A DNA stretch of 64,000 nucleotides from NCBI GenBank assembly GCA_030418115.1, contig JAUHQD010000007.1, positions 147,267-211,266 of the forward strand, read 5' to 3'. The position numbers were made by a program, and so were the translations under genes. How positions within the stretch are numbered: position 1 is the first letter of the stretch; each line of letters starts with the position of its first letter. Below, piece after piece: positions 35,305 to 43,790 of this stretch. The notes beneath the pieces are model-generated. The model had not been told where the DNA came from and ran no database searches. It saw nothing but the letters and a program-made list of their open reading frames with translations. The stretch comes from Alteromonadaceae bacterium BrNp21-10 (GTDB lineage Bacteria; Pseudomonadota; Gammaproteobacteria; Enterobacterales; Alteromonadaceae).

Positions 35305-37902
35305 ATGATCAACACCACCGCTAAACTCAGAGCCGCCTTCTTAGACTTTTTTGCCGAGCGAGGTCACCAAAAAGTGTCCAGTAGTTCACTTGTGCCTACC
35401 GATGATCCCACATTGCTATTCACCAATGCCGGTATGAATCAGTTTAAAGATGTGTTTCTTGGTGCTGAAAAGCGAGCTTATACCAAAGCGACCTCGTCGC
35501 AGCGTTGTGTGCGTGCCGGTGGTAAGCATAATGATTTAGAGAATGTCGGTTATACCGCACGTCATCATACGTTTTTTGAAATGCTGGGTAATTTCAGCTT
35601 TGGTGACTATTTCAAAACCGAAGCCATTAAATATGCGTGGGAATTTCTGACGGTTAACCTCGGCTTACCTGCCGAAAAATTATTGGTCACTGTATATTCC
35701 GAAGATGATGAAGCTTTTGATATCTGGGCCAAAGAAATTGGTGTACCTGAAGATAAAATTATTCGTATCAGCACTTCTGATAACTTCTGGTCAATGGGCG
35801 ACACCGGACCTTGTGGACCTTGTTCAGAAATTTTTTATGATCACGGTGAACATATTTGGGGTGGGCCTCCTGGCTCGCCAGAAGAAGACGGTGACCGTTT
35901 CATCGAAATCTGGAATCTGGTATTCATGCAGTTCAATCGGCAAGCAGATGGCACCATGGAGCCTTTGCCTAAGCCTTCAATAGATACCGGTATGGGCTTA
36001 GAGCGTATTGCCGCCATTTTGCAAAATGTGCACAGCAATTATGAAATAGATTTGTTCCAACAATTAATTAAAGATGCCGCCACTATTGTGGGGACGGATG
36101 ACTTACAAAACAAATCCCTGCGAGTGATTGCCGACCATATCCGTTCTTGTGGCTTTTTGATTTGTGATGGTGTGATGCCGTCTAATGAAGGCCGCGGTTA
36201 TGTGCTACGTCGTATTATTCGCCGCGCGGTGCGTCACGGTTACCAATTGGGTGCCGATGATATTTTCTTCTACAAATTATTTTCCTCCTTGGTGACGCAA
36301 ATGGGTGAGGCTTATCCAGAATTAGCCGAGCATCAAGCAACGGTTGAAAAAGTCTTAAGGGTTGAGGAAGAGCAATTTTCACGCACGCTAGAGCGCGGTA
36401 TGGCGTTATTGAATGAAGCCATCGAAGCTTTGGAAGGTGATACCTTACCTGGTGAAACTGTATTTAAACTTTATGATACATACGGTTTCCCTGCTGATCT
36501 GACCAACGATGTTGCTCGTGAGAAAAATATTAAAATTGATGAAGCCGGTTTTGAAGCGGCAATGCAACAGCAGCGCAAACGCGCCCAGCAAGCCAGTAGT
36601 TTTGGTGCCGAATATAATGCCAGTATCAAATCTGAACAGGTGTCTACTTTTAGCGGCTATGATCGCGAACAAGATAATGCACGCATTGTTGAATTATTCC
36701 TTGAAGGTCAGTCGGTTCAATCAGTGCCTGCCGGTAGTGATGCGATTGTAGTACTCGACAACACCCCATTCTATGCCGAATCCGGTGGTCAAGTTGGTGA
36801 CAGCGGACGATTAGTGGTTGCTGATGGTGAGTTTGTTGTGGCCGATACCTTAAAGCTCGGTAATGCCATTGCTCATCACGGTAACGCACAGGTGGCGATT
36901 AATGTTGGTGATACGGTGGATGCCCAAGTGGATCACGCTCGTCGTCAGTCCATACGTTTAAATCATACGGCTACCCACTTATTACATGCTGCGTTGAAGC
37001 TGATTTTAGGTGACCACGTGAATCAGAAAGGTTCATTGGTGGACGCAGAGCGTTTACGTTTTGACTTCTCGCATTTTGAAGCCATCAGCAAAGAGCAACT
37101 TGCGAGTATTGAACAACGGGTGAATGATGAAATCCGTCTTAACCATGTGTTAAATACACAGCTGATGGAATTAGAAGCCGCCAAAGAATCCGGTGCCCAA
37201 GCGTTATTTGGTGAAAAATACGATAGCGAAGTACGGGTAATTTCTATGGGCGATTTCTCTGTAGAACTTTGTGGTGGTACCCATGTTAAACAAACTGGTG
37301 ATATTGGTTTGCTGCGCATTATTACAGAAAGCGGTATCGCTTCTGGGGTAAGACGTATTGAAGCAGTTAGCGGCCAAGCTGCGTTGGCTTATAGCCAACA
37401 GCAAAGTGCTCAATTGAGCTCAGTGGCGGGTATGCTTAAATCCGATCACAGCCATTTGCAAGAACGGGTTGTACAAGTAATCGAGCAAACTAAATCTCTT
37501 GAAAAAGAAATTGAGCAATTAAAGCAAAAAATGGCTCAGCAAGCCGGATCTGACATCGTTAAGCAGGCCATTGAAATAAATGGTGTTAAAGTCCTGTCTG
37601 CTAATTTAGAGGGGGTTGAAGCTAAATCCTTGCGTGATATGGTGGACGACCTGAAGAATAAATTAGGCAGCGGCATTGTTGTATTAGGTGTTGCCGATGG
37701 CGATAAAGTCAGTTTGATCGCCGGAGTGACCAAAGATTTAATCGGCAAAGTAAAAGCCGGTGAATTGGTTAATTTTGTTGCCCAACAGGTGGGCGGTAAA
37801 GGCGGTGGACGACCTGATATGGCTCAAGCCGGTGGTACACAGCCTCAAAATTTGGAAACCGCAATTACCTCTGTGTCGACATGGTTGCAAGATAAGCTAT
37901 AA
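35305..37902 (+). CDS. alaS: Alanyl-tRNA synthetase
   Basis: Class II synthetase that charges tRNA-Ala. 865 residues, full length. Aminoacylation core: [50 protein letters not shown] and [23 protein letters not shown] segment (here [18 protein letters not shown]). The editing domain has the zinc motifs [11 protein letters not shown] and [15 protein letters not shown]. The C-Ala end has [15 protein letters not shown]. Followed by csrA, the usual gammaproteobacterial order. Upstream, TTGAC-N7-GTCAA forms a short palindrome. Confidence 0.97.
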   Translation: MINTTAKLRAAFLDFFAERGHQKVSSSSLVPTDDPTLLFTNAGMNQFKDVFLGAEKRAYTKATSSQRCVRAGGKHNDLENVGYTARHHTFFEMLGNFSFGDYFKTEAIKYAWEFLTVNLGLPAEKLLVTVYSEDDEAFDIWAKEIGVPEDKIIRISTSDNFWSMGDTGPCGPCSEIFYDHGEHIWGGPPGSPEEDGDRFIEIWNLVFMQFNRQADGTMEPLPKPSIDTGMGLERIAAILQNVHSNYEIDLFQQLIKDAATIVGTDDLQNKSLRVIADHIRSCGFLICDGVMPSNEGRGYVLRRIIRRAVRHGYQLGADDIFFYKLFSSLVTQMGEAYPELAEHQATVEKVLRVEEEQFSRTLERGMALLNEAIEALEGDTLPGETVFKLYDTYGFPADLTNDVAREKNIKIDEAGFEAAMQQQRKRAQQASSFGAEYNASIKSEQVSTFSGYDREQDNARIVELFLEGQSVQSVPAGSDAIVVLDNTPFYAESGGQVGDSGRLVVADGEFVVADTLKLGNAIAHHGNAQVAINVGDTVDAQVDHARRQSIRLNHTATHLLHAALKLILGDHVNQKGSLVDAERLRFDFSHFEAISKEQLASIEQRVNDEIRLNHVLNTQLMELEAAKESGAQALFGEKYDSEVRVISMGDFSVELCGGTHVKQTGDIGLLRIITESGIASGVRRIEAVSGQAALAYSQQQSAQLSSVAGMLKSDHSHLQERVVQVIEQTKSLEKEIEQLKQKMAQQAGSDIVKQAIEINGVKVLSANLEGVEAKSLRDMVDDLKNKLGSGIVVLGVADGDKVSLIAGVTKDLIGKVKAGELVNFVAQQVGGKGGGRPDMAQAGGTQPQNLETAITSVSTWLQDKL

Positions 37903-38080
37903 TTAAAGAATTGGGAGCAAGCTCCTGAAAGTCGGCCTGTTTTTGCAGTGACATCAAAATCTTGGAAGCGCCGATAGCAATATTTTGGTTAAAGCTAAAA
38001 TATAAGCTAAGTTTAAAGGGATTAACGCAAAATTGATTAATAAGCATTAATTTTGGAATTAATGAAACAGGAGTTTTTAA

Positions 38081-38302
38081 ATGCTAATTTTGACCCGTCG
38101 TGTTGGTGAAACTTTAATGGTTGGTGATGATGTAACTGTCACTGTATTGGGCGTTAAAGGTAATCAGGTGCGTATTGGTGTGAATGCACCCAAAGAAGTA
38201 TCGGTACATCGAGAAGAGATTTACATGCGGATCCAAGCTGAGAAAAACACTAAGCTTGCTGAGCATGAACAAGGGAATTATTCACCCGATGGTGACGAAT
38301 AA
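38081..38302 (+). CDS. csrA: Carbon storage regulator CsrA
   Basis: 73-residue RNA-binding dimer that represses or activates translation by binding GGA motifs. [20 protein letters not shown] and [19 protein letters not shown] are the signature; the tail after residue 60 is longer than in E. coli (61 residues). Its own leader contains GGA in a small hairpin (GGAGCAAGCTCC near 37913) and in the Shine-Dalgarno CAGGAG, so autoregulation is plausible. Targets could include c-di-GMP and polysaccharide genes. Confidence 0.97.
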   Translation: MLILTRRVGETLMVGDDVTVTVLGVKGNQVRIGVNAPKEVSVHREEIYMRIQAEKNTKLAEHEQGNYSPDGDE

Positions 38303-38304
38303 AT

Positions 38305-38333
38305 AAAAAGGCTGGTTTTCCAGCCTTTTTTTG
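38305..38333 (+). terminator. Rho-independent terminator after csrA
   Basis: AAAAAGGCTGG-TTTT-CCAGCCTTTTT, an 11-bp perfect stem with a long T run, two bases after the csrA stop codon. Confidence 0.93.
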
Positions 38334-38472
38334 TGCCTATTGGCTTGTTGGATTTATCATTATTGATTATGCTGCCAAGGTCGGTGGGTAATTGAAATTT
38401 ATCATATTTTAATCATCTATCTCGTCGATTGTTTAAATACCCAGCACCTAAGTGCTTGGCGTCAAAAAACGT

Positions 38473-38500
38473 TTGACTTCCGCACCTGAATCATTAAACT
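38473..38500 (+). promoter_or_regulatory. Promoter of the tRNA-Ser/tRNA-Arg operon
   Basis: TTGACT (38473-38478), 16-bp spacer, TAAACT (38495-38500), then a G+C-rich discriminator GCGGCTCCTC typical of stringently controlled stable-RNA promoters. Confidence 0.65.
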
Positions 38501-38515
38501 GCGGCTCCTCGAAAT

Positions 38516-38608
38516 GGAGAGATGGCCGAGCGGCTGAAGGCGCTCCCCTGCTAAGGGAGTATAGGGTTTATAGCCCTATCGAGGGTTCGAATCCCTCTCT
38601 CTCCGCCA
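38516..38608 (+). tRNA. tRNA-Ser (anticodon GCU)
   Basis: 93 nt with a long variable arm, acceptor GGAGAGA/TCTCTCC and encoded CCA. Anticodon loop CTGCTAA reads AGY serine codons. Confidence 0.97.
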
Positions 38609-38636
38609 TTCGATTGTTAGATTTTGAAAGTATTAT

Positions 38637-38713
38637 GCGCGTGTAGCTCAGCTGGATAGAGTACCTGGCTACGAACCAGGTGGTCGGAGGTTCGAATCCT
38701 TCCACGCGCACCA
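38637..38713 (+). tRNA. tRNA-Arg (anticodon ACG), copy 1
   Basis: 77 nt with encoded CCA; anticodon loop CTACGAA, whose A34 is normally modified to inosine. Identical in sequence to the second copy 172 bp downstream. The spacer holds a GAACCTT-T-AAGGTTC palindrome and other AT-rich hairpins likely used in processing. Confidence 0.97.
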
Positions 38714-38885
38714 TTTCTAACACACATTGATTACTATAATGATCAGTGTGTGAGGTGAGAACCTTTAAGGTTCAAAACGTTGAAAATTTTATTTTCAGCG
38801 GACAAAGTGAAAGTATTATTTCTATTCGCTTAAAATGTATCAGTGATATAAAGTTAAGTTGATTCGGAAATAGTGACAAGATTGA

Positions 38886-38962
38886 GCGCGTGTAGCTCAG
38901 CTGGATAGAGTACCTGGCTACGAACCAGGTGGTCGGAGGTTCGAATCCTTCCACGCGCACCA
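38886..38962 (+). tRNA. tRNA-Arg (anticodon ACG), copy 2
   Basis: 77 nt, identical to copy 1, with encoded CCA. The terminator hairpin of the operon begins within its last bases. Confidence 0.97.
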
Positions 38963-39008
38963 CATACAAAAAAGCCTCGTCATAAATGACGGGGCTTTTT
39001 TGTATGTG
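38961..39008 (+). terminator. Terminator of the tRNA operon, unusually long stem
   Basis: Core stem AAAAAGCCTCGTCA / TGACGGGGCTTTTT with a TAAA loop. The pairing extends outward through CACATAC / GTATGTG to 22 bp (one wobble), so the left arm starts in the final CA of the tRNA. A/T-rich ends mean it could also stop transcription from the minus strand. Confidence 0.9.
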
Positions 39009-39080
39009 TGTGTTTGTATAAGTGGGTAGGGCTCAGAACGGTGAGCGTAGCGAGCGAGGGGTGACTATCATCATGGATGT

Positions 39081-39118
39081 GCGTGACTAATTTAAAGCAC
39101 GAAGTAATCCTTCCACGC
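39081..39118 (+). pseudogene. Possible decayed third tRNA-Arg copy
   Basis: AATCCTTCCACGC at 39106-39118 is an exact 13-nt copy of the tRNA-Arg 3' region, and GCGTG at 39081 could be the 5' acceptor strand that pairs with CACGC. The 38 nt between look like a tRNA with its middle deleted. An att-site remnant of a lost integrative element is the alternative. Confidence 0.4.
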
Positions 39119-39150
39119 AGTTTAGGTTAGTGTCTAGCTACCTAAACTGC
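39117..39150. terminator. Perfect 11-bp inverted repeat just past the fumarase stop
   Basis: GCAGTTTAGGT (39117-39127) / ACCTAAACTGC (39140-39150) with a 12-nt loop, 2 bp after the minus-strand fumarase gene. No T run follows on the minus strand, so it may protect the mRNA end rather than terminate. Confidence 0.45.
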
Positions 39151-39152
39151 AG

Positions 39153-40496
39153 TTAACGATGTCCAATTAGCGATTTTGGGTCTAGTGCTGCAATAAGTTC
39201 CGTTTCGTCAATATCGGTCATCTCTTTGGCAACATCTAATACCGTTCTATTTTCTAAATAAGCTTTTTTCGCTATTTCTGCACTTTTGTCGTAACCAATC
39301 AGGTTATTTAATGCGGTCGCTAGCATTGGATTACGTTCAACATTTTGCTGAATTCGCTCTTGGTTTATTTGCATATCAGCAATTATGTTGTCGGCCAGCG
39401 CTTTGCTGCAAGACGTCAGTAGTTGAATATTTTGCAGCAGATTATGAGCCACTAAGGGCAGCATTGTATTCAGTTGAAAGTTACCTGATTGCGCCGCGAG
39501 GGCGATAGTAGTGTCATTACCTATTACTTGAGTACAAGCCATCAGCACTGCTTCGGGTATCACCGGGTTTACTTTGCCGGGCATAATGCTGCTGCCCTTT
39601 TGCCGTTCCGGAAGAGTGACTTCATTGAGGCCATTTAAAGGGCCGCTACTCATCCAGCGTATGTCGTTGGTTATTTTACTGAGGCTAACAGCGTATGTTT
39701 TTAAAATGCCACTGACATGGGCTGCGGTATCTTGAGCGCTGATAGCTCGAAAATAGTTTTCTGCTGGTATAAACGTCAAAGCTGTTTGTTGGCTAAGTAC
39801 TTTACATACAATGTTGGCAAATTGAGGTGGGCAGTTGATTCCGGTACCGACAGCTGTGCCGCCAATAGCTAGTTGTAGCAGACTGTCTAAGCTGTGTTGA
39901 AGTTGTACTTTCACAAAATCCACTTGTGCCCGCCAACCGCTAATCTCTTGAGCAAAGCTGATTGGCATGGCATCCATAAGGTGAGTTCTGCCGGTTTTGA
40001 TGGAGTGATGATGCTTCGCGGCTTTTTCATCTAAAATAGTGATCAAATGGGATAATGCGGGTAATAGCTCTTCGGTAATCAATTTAGCCGCACTAACATG
40101 GATGCATGAAGGAATGATGTCGTTTGAACTCTGACTTTTGTTAACATCGTCATTTGGGTGAACCGAAATATTGCCCAAACTTTTGAGGTTAACTAGAGCA
40201 CTGATGACTTCGTTAGCATTCATATTAGTGCTGGTACCAGAGCCTGTTTGATAAATATCTATTGGAAATTGCTGATCATGCAGACCTTGTGCTACTTCCT
40301 CTGCTGCTTGTTGAATAGCGCCTGCTTTGTCGTCATCCAATAATCCTAATTCGGCGTTAGCTGCTGCACAGGCACTTTTTAATAGTCCTAAGGCGGATAA
40401 AAAAGGGCGAGGCATTTTTATGTCGCTAATATTGAAGTTTGTTAATGCCTTTTGGGTTTCGCTACCGTATAGCACATCCGTTGTTTGCTTTTGCAT
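39153..40496 (-). CDS. fumC: Class II fumarate hydratase
   Basis: Oxygen-stable fumarase interconverting fumarate and malate; member of the fumarase/aspartase superfamily. The ATG at 40496 (MQKQTTDVLYGSETQKALTN) has AAGG 8 nt upstream; a longer frame from 40535 overlaps the aconitase gene and lacks that site. 447 residues. Substrate-site blocks: TGSGTSTNMNANEVI, HPNDDVNKSQSSND, GRTHLMDAMPISFAQEISGW, and the signature GSSIMPGKVNP. Aspartase and argininosuccinate lyase fit less well. Four bp downstream of the aconitase stop, so the two consecutive-type TCA enzymes are translated together. It is probably not the only fumarase of the cell; context suggests an accessory pair. Confidence 0.85.
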   Translation of the reverse strand: MQKQTTDVLYGSETQKALTNFNISDIKMPRPFLSALGLLKSACAAANAELGLLDDDKAGAIQQAAEEVAQGLHDQQFPIDIYQTGSGTSTNMNANEVISALVNLKSLGNISVHPNDDVNKSQSSNDIIPSCIHVSAAKLITEELLPALSHLITILDEKAAKHHHSIKTGRTHLMDAMPISFAQEISGWRAQVDFVKVQLQHSLDSLLQLAIGGTAVGTGINCPPQFANIVCKVLSQQTALTFIPAENYFRAISAQDTAAHVSGILKTYAVSLSKITNDIRWMSSGPLNGLNEVTLPERQKGSSIMPGKVNPVIPEAVLMACTQVIGNDTTIALAAQSGNFQLNTMLPLVAHNLLQNIQLLTSCSKALADNIIADMQINQERIQQNVERNPMLATALNNLIGYDKSAEIAKKAYLENRTVLDVAKEMTDIDETELIAALDPKSLIGHR

Positions 40497-40500
40497 ATCG

Positions 40501-42447
40501 TTAGCCTTGTTTTTTCGCCCATGGGATGATGCCACCGGCGAGCAGAATCTCTCTTTGTCGTGCCGACAAACGGAGTTCTAGTGGGATAGTTTCTTCAGAG
40601 TCGAATATGGAAAGCGCTATCTCATCAGAATTGGCTATTGCGTTATGAATATTGTCTAAACCAATTTTAGTGTTGGTGCCGAGCTTTGTCTTGTCAGTTT
40701 TGCGCTTAAAAACCAAGGGTAATACACCAAAATTAACTAAGTTTTGAAAGTGAATTCTGGCAAAACTTGCGGCAATCACCACTTTTAAACCTAAATAGGC
40801 TGGAGCCAACGCAGCATGTTCTCGACTTGAGCCTTGTCCGTAATTTTGACCTGCAATAATTACATGTCCTCCTTGCTGCAGATTGTTTTTGGCGGACTCA
40901 ACGTAGTTATGGTTTAAGTTCTTAAAAACGAACTCAGATATTTTTGGAATGTTACTACGAAAGGGCAGTACTTCAGCCCCTGCGGGTAAAATTTCATCTG
41001 TAGAAACGTCATTGCCTAAATGCAACAGGATGGGTAATTGTAAAGAATCCGCTATGGCAGTTGTACTAGGTAACGGTGCGATATTCGGGCCATGCTCCAC
41101 CCTTTCTACTAACACCGGGATAGTATTGTTTAACGGTGGGCGAATTAATGAATCTTCCCGCTTACCTGGAGCGGGAACTTGTATATTGGGATAGTTAATT
41201 GTCAACCGTCGTGGATCGGTTATTTTGCCGTTTAATGCTGACGCTGCAGCAGTTTCAGGACTACATAACCAAACCCTATCATCAGCGGTCCCCGAGCGGC
41301 CGGGGAAATTTCTGGGAGTAGTTCTTAAGCTATTTACTGCGGTTGCTGGGGCTTGTCCCATGCCAATACAACCGTTACAACCGGCCTGATGGATCCTAGC
41401 GCCGCTTTCTATTAGTTGCGCTAAAGACCCCTGTACTGTTAGCTGTTTTAGAATATCTCTTGAGCTTGGATTGATATCTAGGGATATATCAGTAGGTATT
41501 TCGCCCGTTTTTACTATTTCTGCGACTATCGTATAGTCACGAAATCCAGGGTTAGCAGATGAGCCAATGTAGGCCTGTTGAATCGATTCGCCTTCGACTG
41601 AGGCGACTGTAACCACATTACCTGGGCTCGAAGGCTTTGCAATTAGCGGTTCAAGTTCAGCAAGGTTAATCACTTCATTGTGATCATAGCTGCAACCTGG
41701 GTCAGCTTTTAGTTCTAGCCATTCATCACCTCTACCAGCGCTTAGCATAAAGGCCTTTACGCAATCATCTGCAGGAAAAACACTGGCCGTGGCGCCCAAT
41801 TCAGCGCCCATATTGGCAATAACATGTCTGTCCCAAATACTCAGGTTTTTAAGGCCTTCACCATGATATTCAATGATCCTGCCAACACCGCCTTCAACTC
41901 CGTGGCGCCGCAACAATTCTAGAATAATATCTTTGGCACTGACCCATTTAGGTAAGTCATTACGAAGTTCTACTCCCCATATTTCTGGCATGACTAAATG
42001 CAGTGGGTGCCCCGCGATCGCCATGGCGACATCGGCCCCACCGGTGCCAATTGCGAGCATACCCATACAGCCGTTAGCGCAGGTGTGGCTATCTGAGCCG
42101 ATAAGGCTTTTTCCTGGTCGAGCAAAATATTGCATATGTAACGGGTGACTAATGCCATTTCCTGGTCTGCTAAACCACAATCCAAATCGTTCAGCTGAGT
42201 AATTTAGAAATGCATGATCATCAGGGTTTTTATGATCTTCTTGGATCAGGTTGTGATCAATGTATTGAACTGATATTTCTGTTTTGACTTTGTTTAGCTT
42301 TATGGCGTCTAGTGTCAACATCACCAGAGTGCCGGTCGCATCTTGGCATAAAGTTTGGTCTACCTTTAGTGCGATGTTTTCTCCAACTTTGATTGAACCG
42401 TTTTGTAGGTGGGATTCAATTAATTTCTGCGTAAGATTAGGTTTCAT
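40501..42447 (-). CDS. Aconitate hydratase, short Aquifex-type
   Basis: 648-residue iron-sulfur hydro-lyase of the putative aconitase group first noted in Aquifex, clearly shorter than AcnA (about 890) or AcnB (about 865). 4Fe-4S cysteines are in IGSDSHTCANGCMGM and HQAGCNGCIGMGQA. The swivel domain has NYGQGSSREHAALAPAYLGL and VIAASFARIHFQNLVNFGV, with the key Arg/Ser. Citrate/isocitrate is the expected substrate, though related enzymes act on homoaconitate, isopropylmalate or methylcitrate-derived acids. Middle gene of a three-gene minus-strand set, preceded by a perfect hairpin in the spacer from the PRC-barrel gene. Confidence 0.88.
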   Translation of the reverse strand: MKPNLTQKLIESHLQNGSIKVGENIALKVDQTLCQDATGTLVMLTLDAIKLNKVKTEISVQYIDHNLIQEDHKNPDDHAFLNYSAERFGLWFSRPGNGISHPLHMQYFARPGKSLIGSDSHTCANGCMGMLAIGTGGADVAMAIAGHPLHLVMPEIWGVELRNDLPKWVSAKDIILELLRRHGVEGGVGRIIEYHGEGLKNLSIWDRHVIANMGAELGATASVFPADDCVKAFMLSAGRGDEWLELKADPGCSYDHNEVINLAELEPLIAKPSSPGNVVTVASVEGESIQQAYIGSSANPGFRDYTIVAEIVKTGEIPTDISLDINPSSRDILKQLTVQGSLAQLIESGARIHQAGCNGCIGMGQAPATAVNSLRTTPRNFPGRSGTADDRVWLCSPETAAASALNGKITDPRRLTINYPNIQVPAPGKREDSLIRPPLNNTIPVLVERVEHGPNIAPLPSTTAIADSLQLPILLHLGNDVSTDEILPAGAEVLPFRSNIPKISEFVFKNLNHNYVESAKNNLQQGGHVIIAGQNYGQGSSREHAALAPAYLGLKVVIAASFARIHFQNLVNFGVLPLVFKRKTDKTKLGTNTKIGLDNIHNAIANSDEIALSIFDSEETIPLELRLSARQREILLAGGIIPWAKKQG

Positions 42448-42475
42448 TGTCTCTCCAAAGTATAAATATTATTGC

Positions 42476-42499
42476 CTCACTCCTCGTGTGAGGAGTGAG
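42476..42499. promoter_or_regulatory. Strong hairpin between the PRC-barrel and aconitase genes
   Basis: CTCACTCCTC-GTGT-GAGGAGTGAG, a perfect 10-bp stem in a 76-bp spacer, with no T run in either direction. Likely an mRNA-stability or processing element that sets different levels of the two genes. Confidence 0.6.
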
Positions 42500-42523
42500 T
42501 ATTGGAAGAACGACTCAAATTTG

Positions 42524-43285
42524 TTATGCGGTTGCCCGCAATTTTTCTTGCACTTGCTGTTGATAAACATCGTCATTTAATTGATCTGGCAGATATTCAG
42601 GGCAGGCTTCTATCGTCGCCAAATCGATATTACAGCTAACTGTTTTGTCTTCCCAACTTAAGTTGTTTAGCTGTTTAGGGGTAATCAGGACTTTTTTACC
42701 ACCGGGTAACCAGTCTCGGGTATCCACAACTAGATAGCGTAAAGACCATGTATGGGTGTCCCAAATAAAATCTTTGAGATACCCTTTTTTACCATCAATT
42801 GCGTCGATGCCATAATGCGCTATTTCATTGGCTGAACGTAGATGATTTTTTTGTTGAGTGTTGTCTTTTTTATTATCTTCTTGAACACTGTCATAAGACA
42901 ACATGCTGCGCTTAATTAAAGCCGTTGGGTAAGCATATTCACCCCATGCGCCGGGTCCTGTCCAGTAGTAACCAAATCCAAAATAGTCGAAATAAGCTTT
43001 CTCAAAATCTCGAGATACAGTTTCGTGTTCTTCAATTTTTGGACAATCTCGCACCATTTCTTTTTCCAGCGACACGTTTAGCTCACCTTCATCTGCGTCG
43101 TATTCTTTAATAGCGATAGGACTGATAAGAACTTGTTCGCTTAACGGCATCCAAGGATGTGTATCCGCTACTACGAAGCGGATAATCCAAAATTCATCAT
43201 CAAAATAAACATCTTTGACATGCCCAACATCTCCGTCTGTGGCTTGAATGCTACTTCCATTGAGTGTTTTTAAACTGACTAACAT
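42524..43285 (-). CDS. Two-domain PRC-barrel protein
   Basis: 253 residues with two PRC-type beta-barrel domains: 1-75 (LKTLNGSSIQATDGDVGHVK, DVYFDDEFWIIRFVVADT) and 150-230 (IDAIDGKKGYLKDFIWDTHT, WSLRYLVVDTRDWLPGGKKV). A Tyr/Trp-rich linker (YFDYFGFGYYWTGPGAWGEY) lies between. PRC-barrel proteins are adaptors found in photosynthetic reaction centres, RimM and many stress-linked proteins; this soluble double form is often annotated only as 'PRC-barrel domain-containing'. First gene of the minus-strand unit with aconitase and fumarase, so a link to regulation or protection of those enzymes is possible, but that is inference. Confidence 0.85.
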   Translation of the reverse strand: MLVSLKTLNGSSIQATDGDVGHVKDVYFDDEFWIIRFVVADTHPWMPLSEQVLISPIAIKEYDADEGELNVSLEKEMVRDCPKIEEHETVSRDFEKAYFDYFGFGYYWTGPGAWGEYAYPTALIKRSMLSYDSVQEDNKKDNTQQKNHLRSANEIAHYGIDAIDGKKGYLKDFIWDTHTWSLRYLVVDTRDWLPGGKKVLITPKQLNNLSWEDKTVSCNIDLATIEACPEYLPDQLNDDVYQQQVQEKLRATA

Positions 43286-43790
43286 GACTCTCTCCTAAGT
43301 TGTGAACAAATTTAAGGTGTTCTGCAATTTTTCTCTCTAAAAATATTCAGTAGCCGCTGTTTTGATTATAATCATTAGTACACTAATTAAAAGTGTAGTT
43401 CATTTTTGTCATTAAAATTAATGTTTAAAAACACAATGTCTTTAATTTGTGGGGGTTTATTTGTTGTTTATGTATTTCGTGATTTAAAATTTATTTTTCA
43501 ACAAATGATAGAGAACAAATTATTTTTTTTGGAGTTGAGCGAGTTACAATAACTTTGTGTTATTGATCAATGTGGGCGGTAGGTTGTTTTCATGGTGAAG
43601 TAATTAATGTGGGGGGAAAATGGGTTAGTAATAGCTAGAAACAAAAGCGCTTCAAGAATAATAGTTACAAGCCAAGTCACTAAGAGGGCCGTATTGGTAC
43701 TTACAAAGTCCACTGATTGCACTAAAACTAATAATCCCGCATCATAAGCAGCATAATAATAAAAACTTGTAGTTAATCTAATAAGACAAG
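43286..43790. other. AT-rich intergenic region before the polysaccharide operon
   Basis: 505 bp, visibly AT-rich (especially 43320-43560), between divergent genes. It should hold the promoter of the PRC/aconitase/fumarase unit and that of the polysaccharide operon, and carries an ops-like site at 43575-43585. A short hairpin ACACT-AATTAAA-AGTGT lies near 43390. An 83-codon minus-strand frame (43567-43818) is not supported. Confidence 0.6.
43575..43585 (+). promoter_or_regulatory. ops-like (RfaH recruitment) element
   Basis: GGCGGTAGGTT differs from the ops consensus GGCGGTAGYNT at one fixed position (position 9, G for pyrimidine). It is on the transcribed strand about 206 bp before the first gene of a 14-kb polysaccharide operon, exactly where ops/JUMPstart elements occur in enterobacterial capsule and O-antigen operons. 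Confidence 0.4.

Noticed and set aside
38452..38646. 64-codon frame across tRNA-Ser
   Set aside because: It reads through a clear tRNA gene and its promoter.
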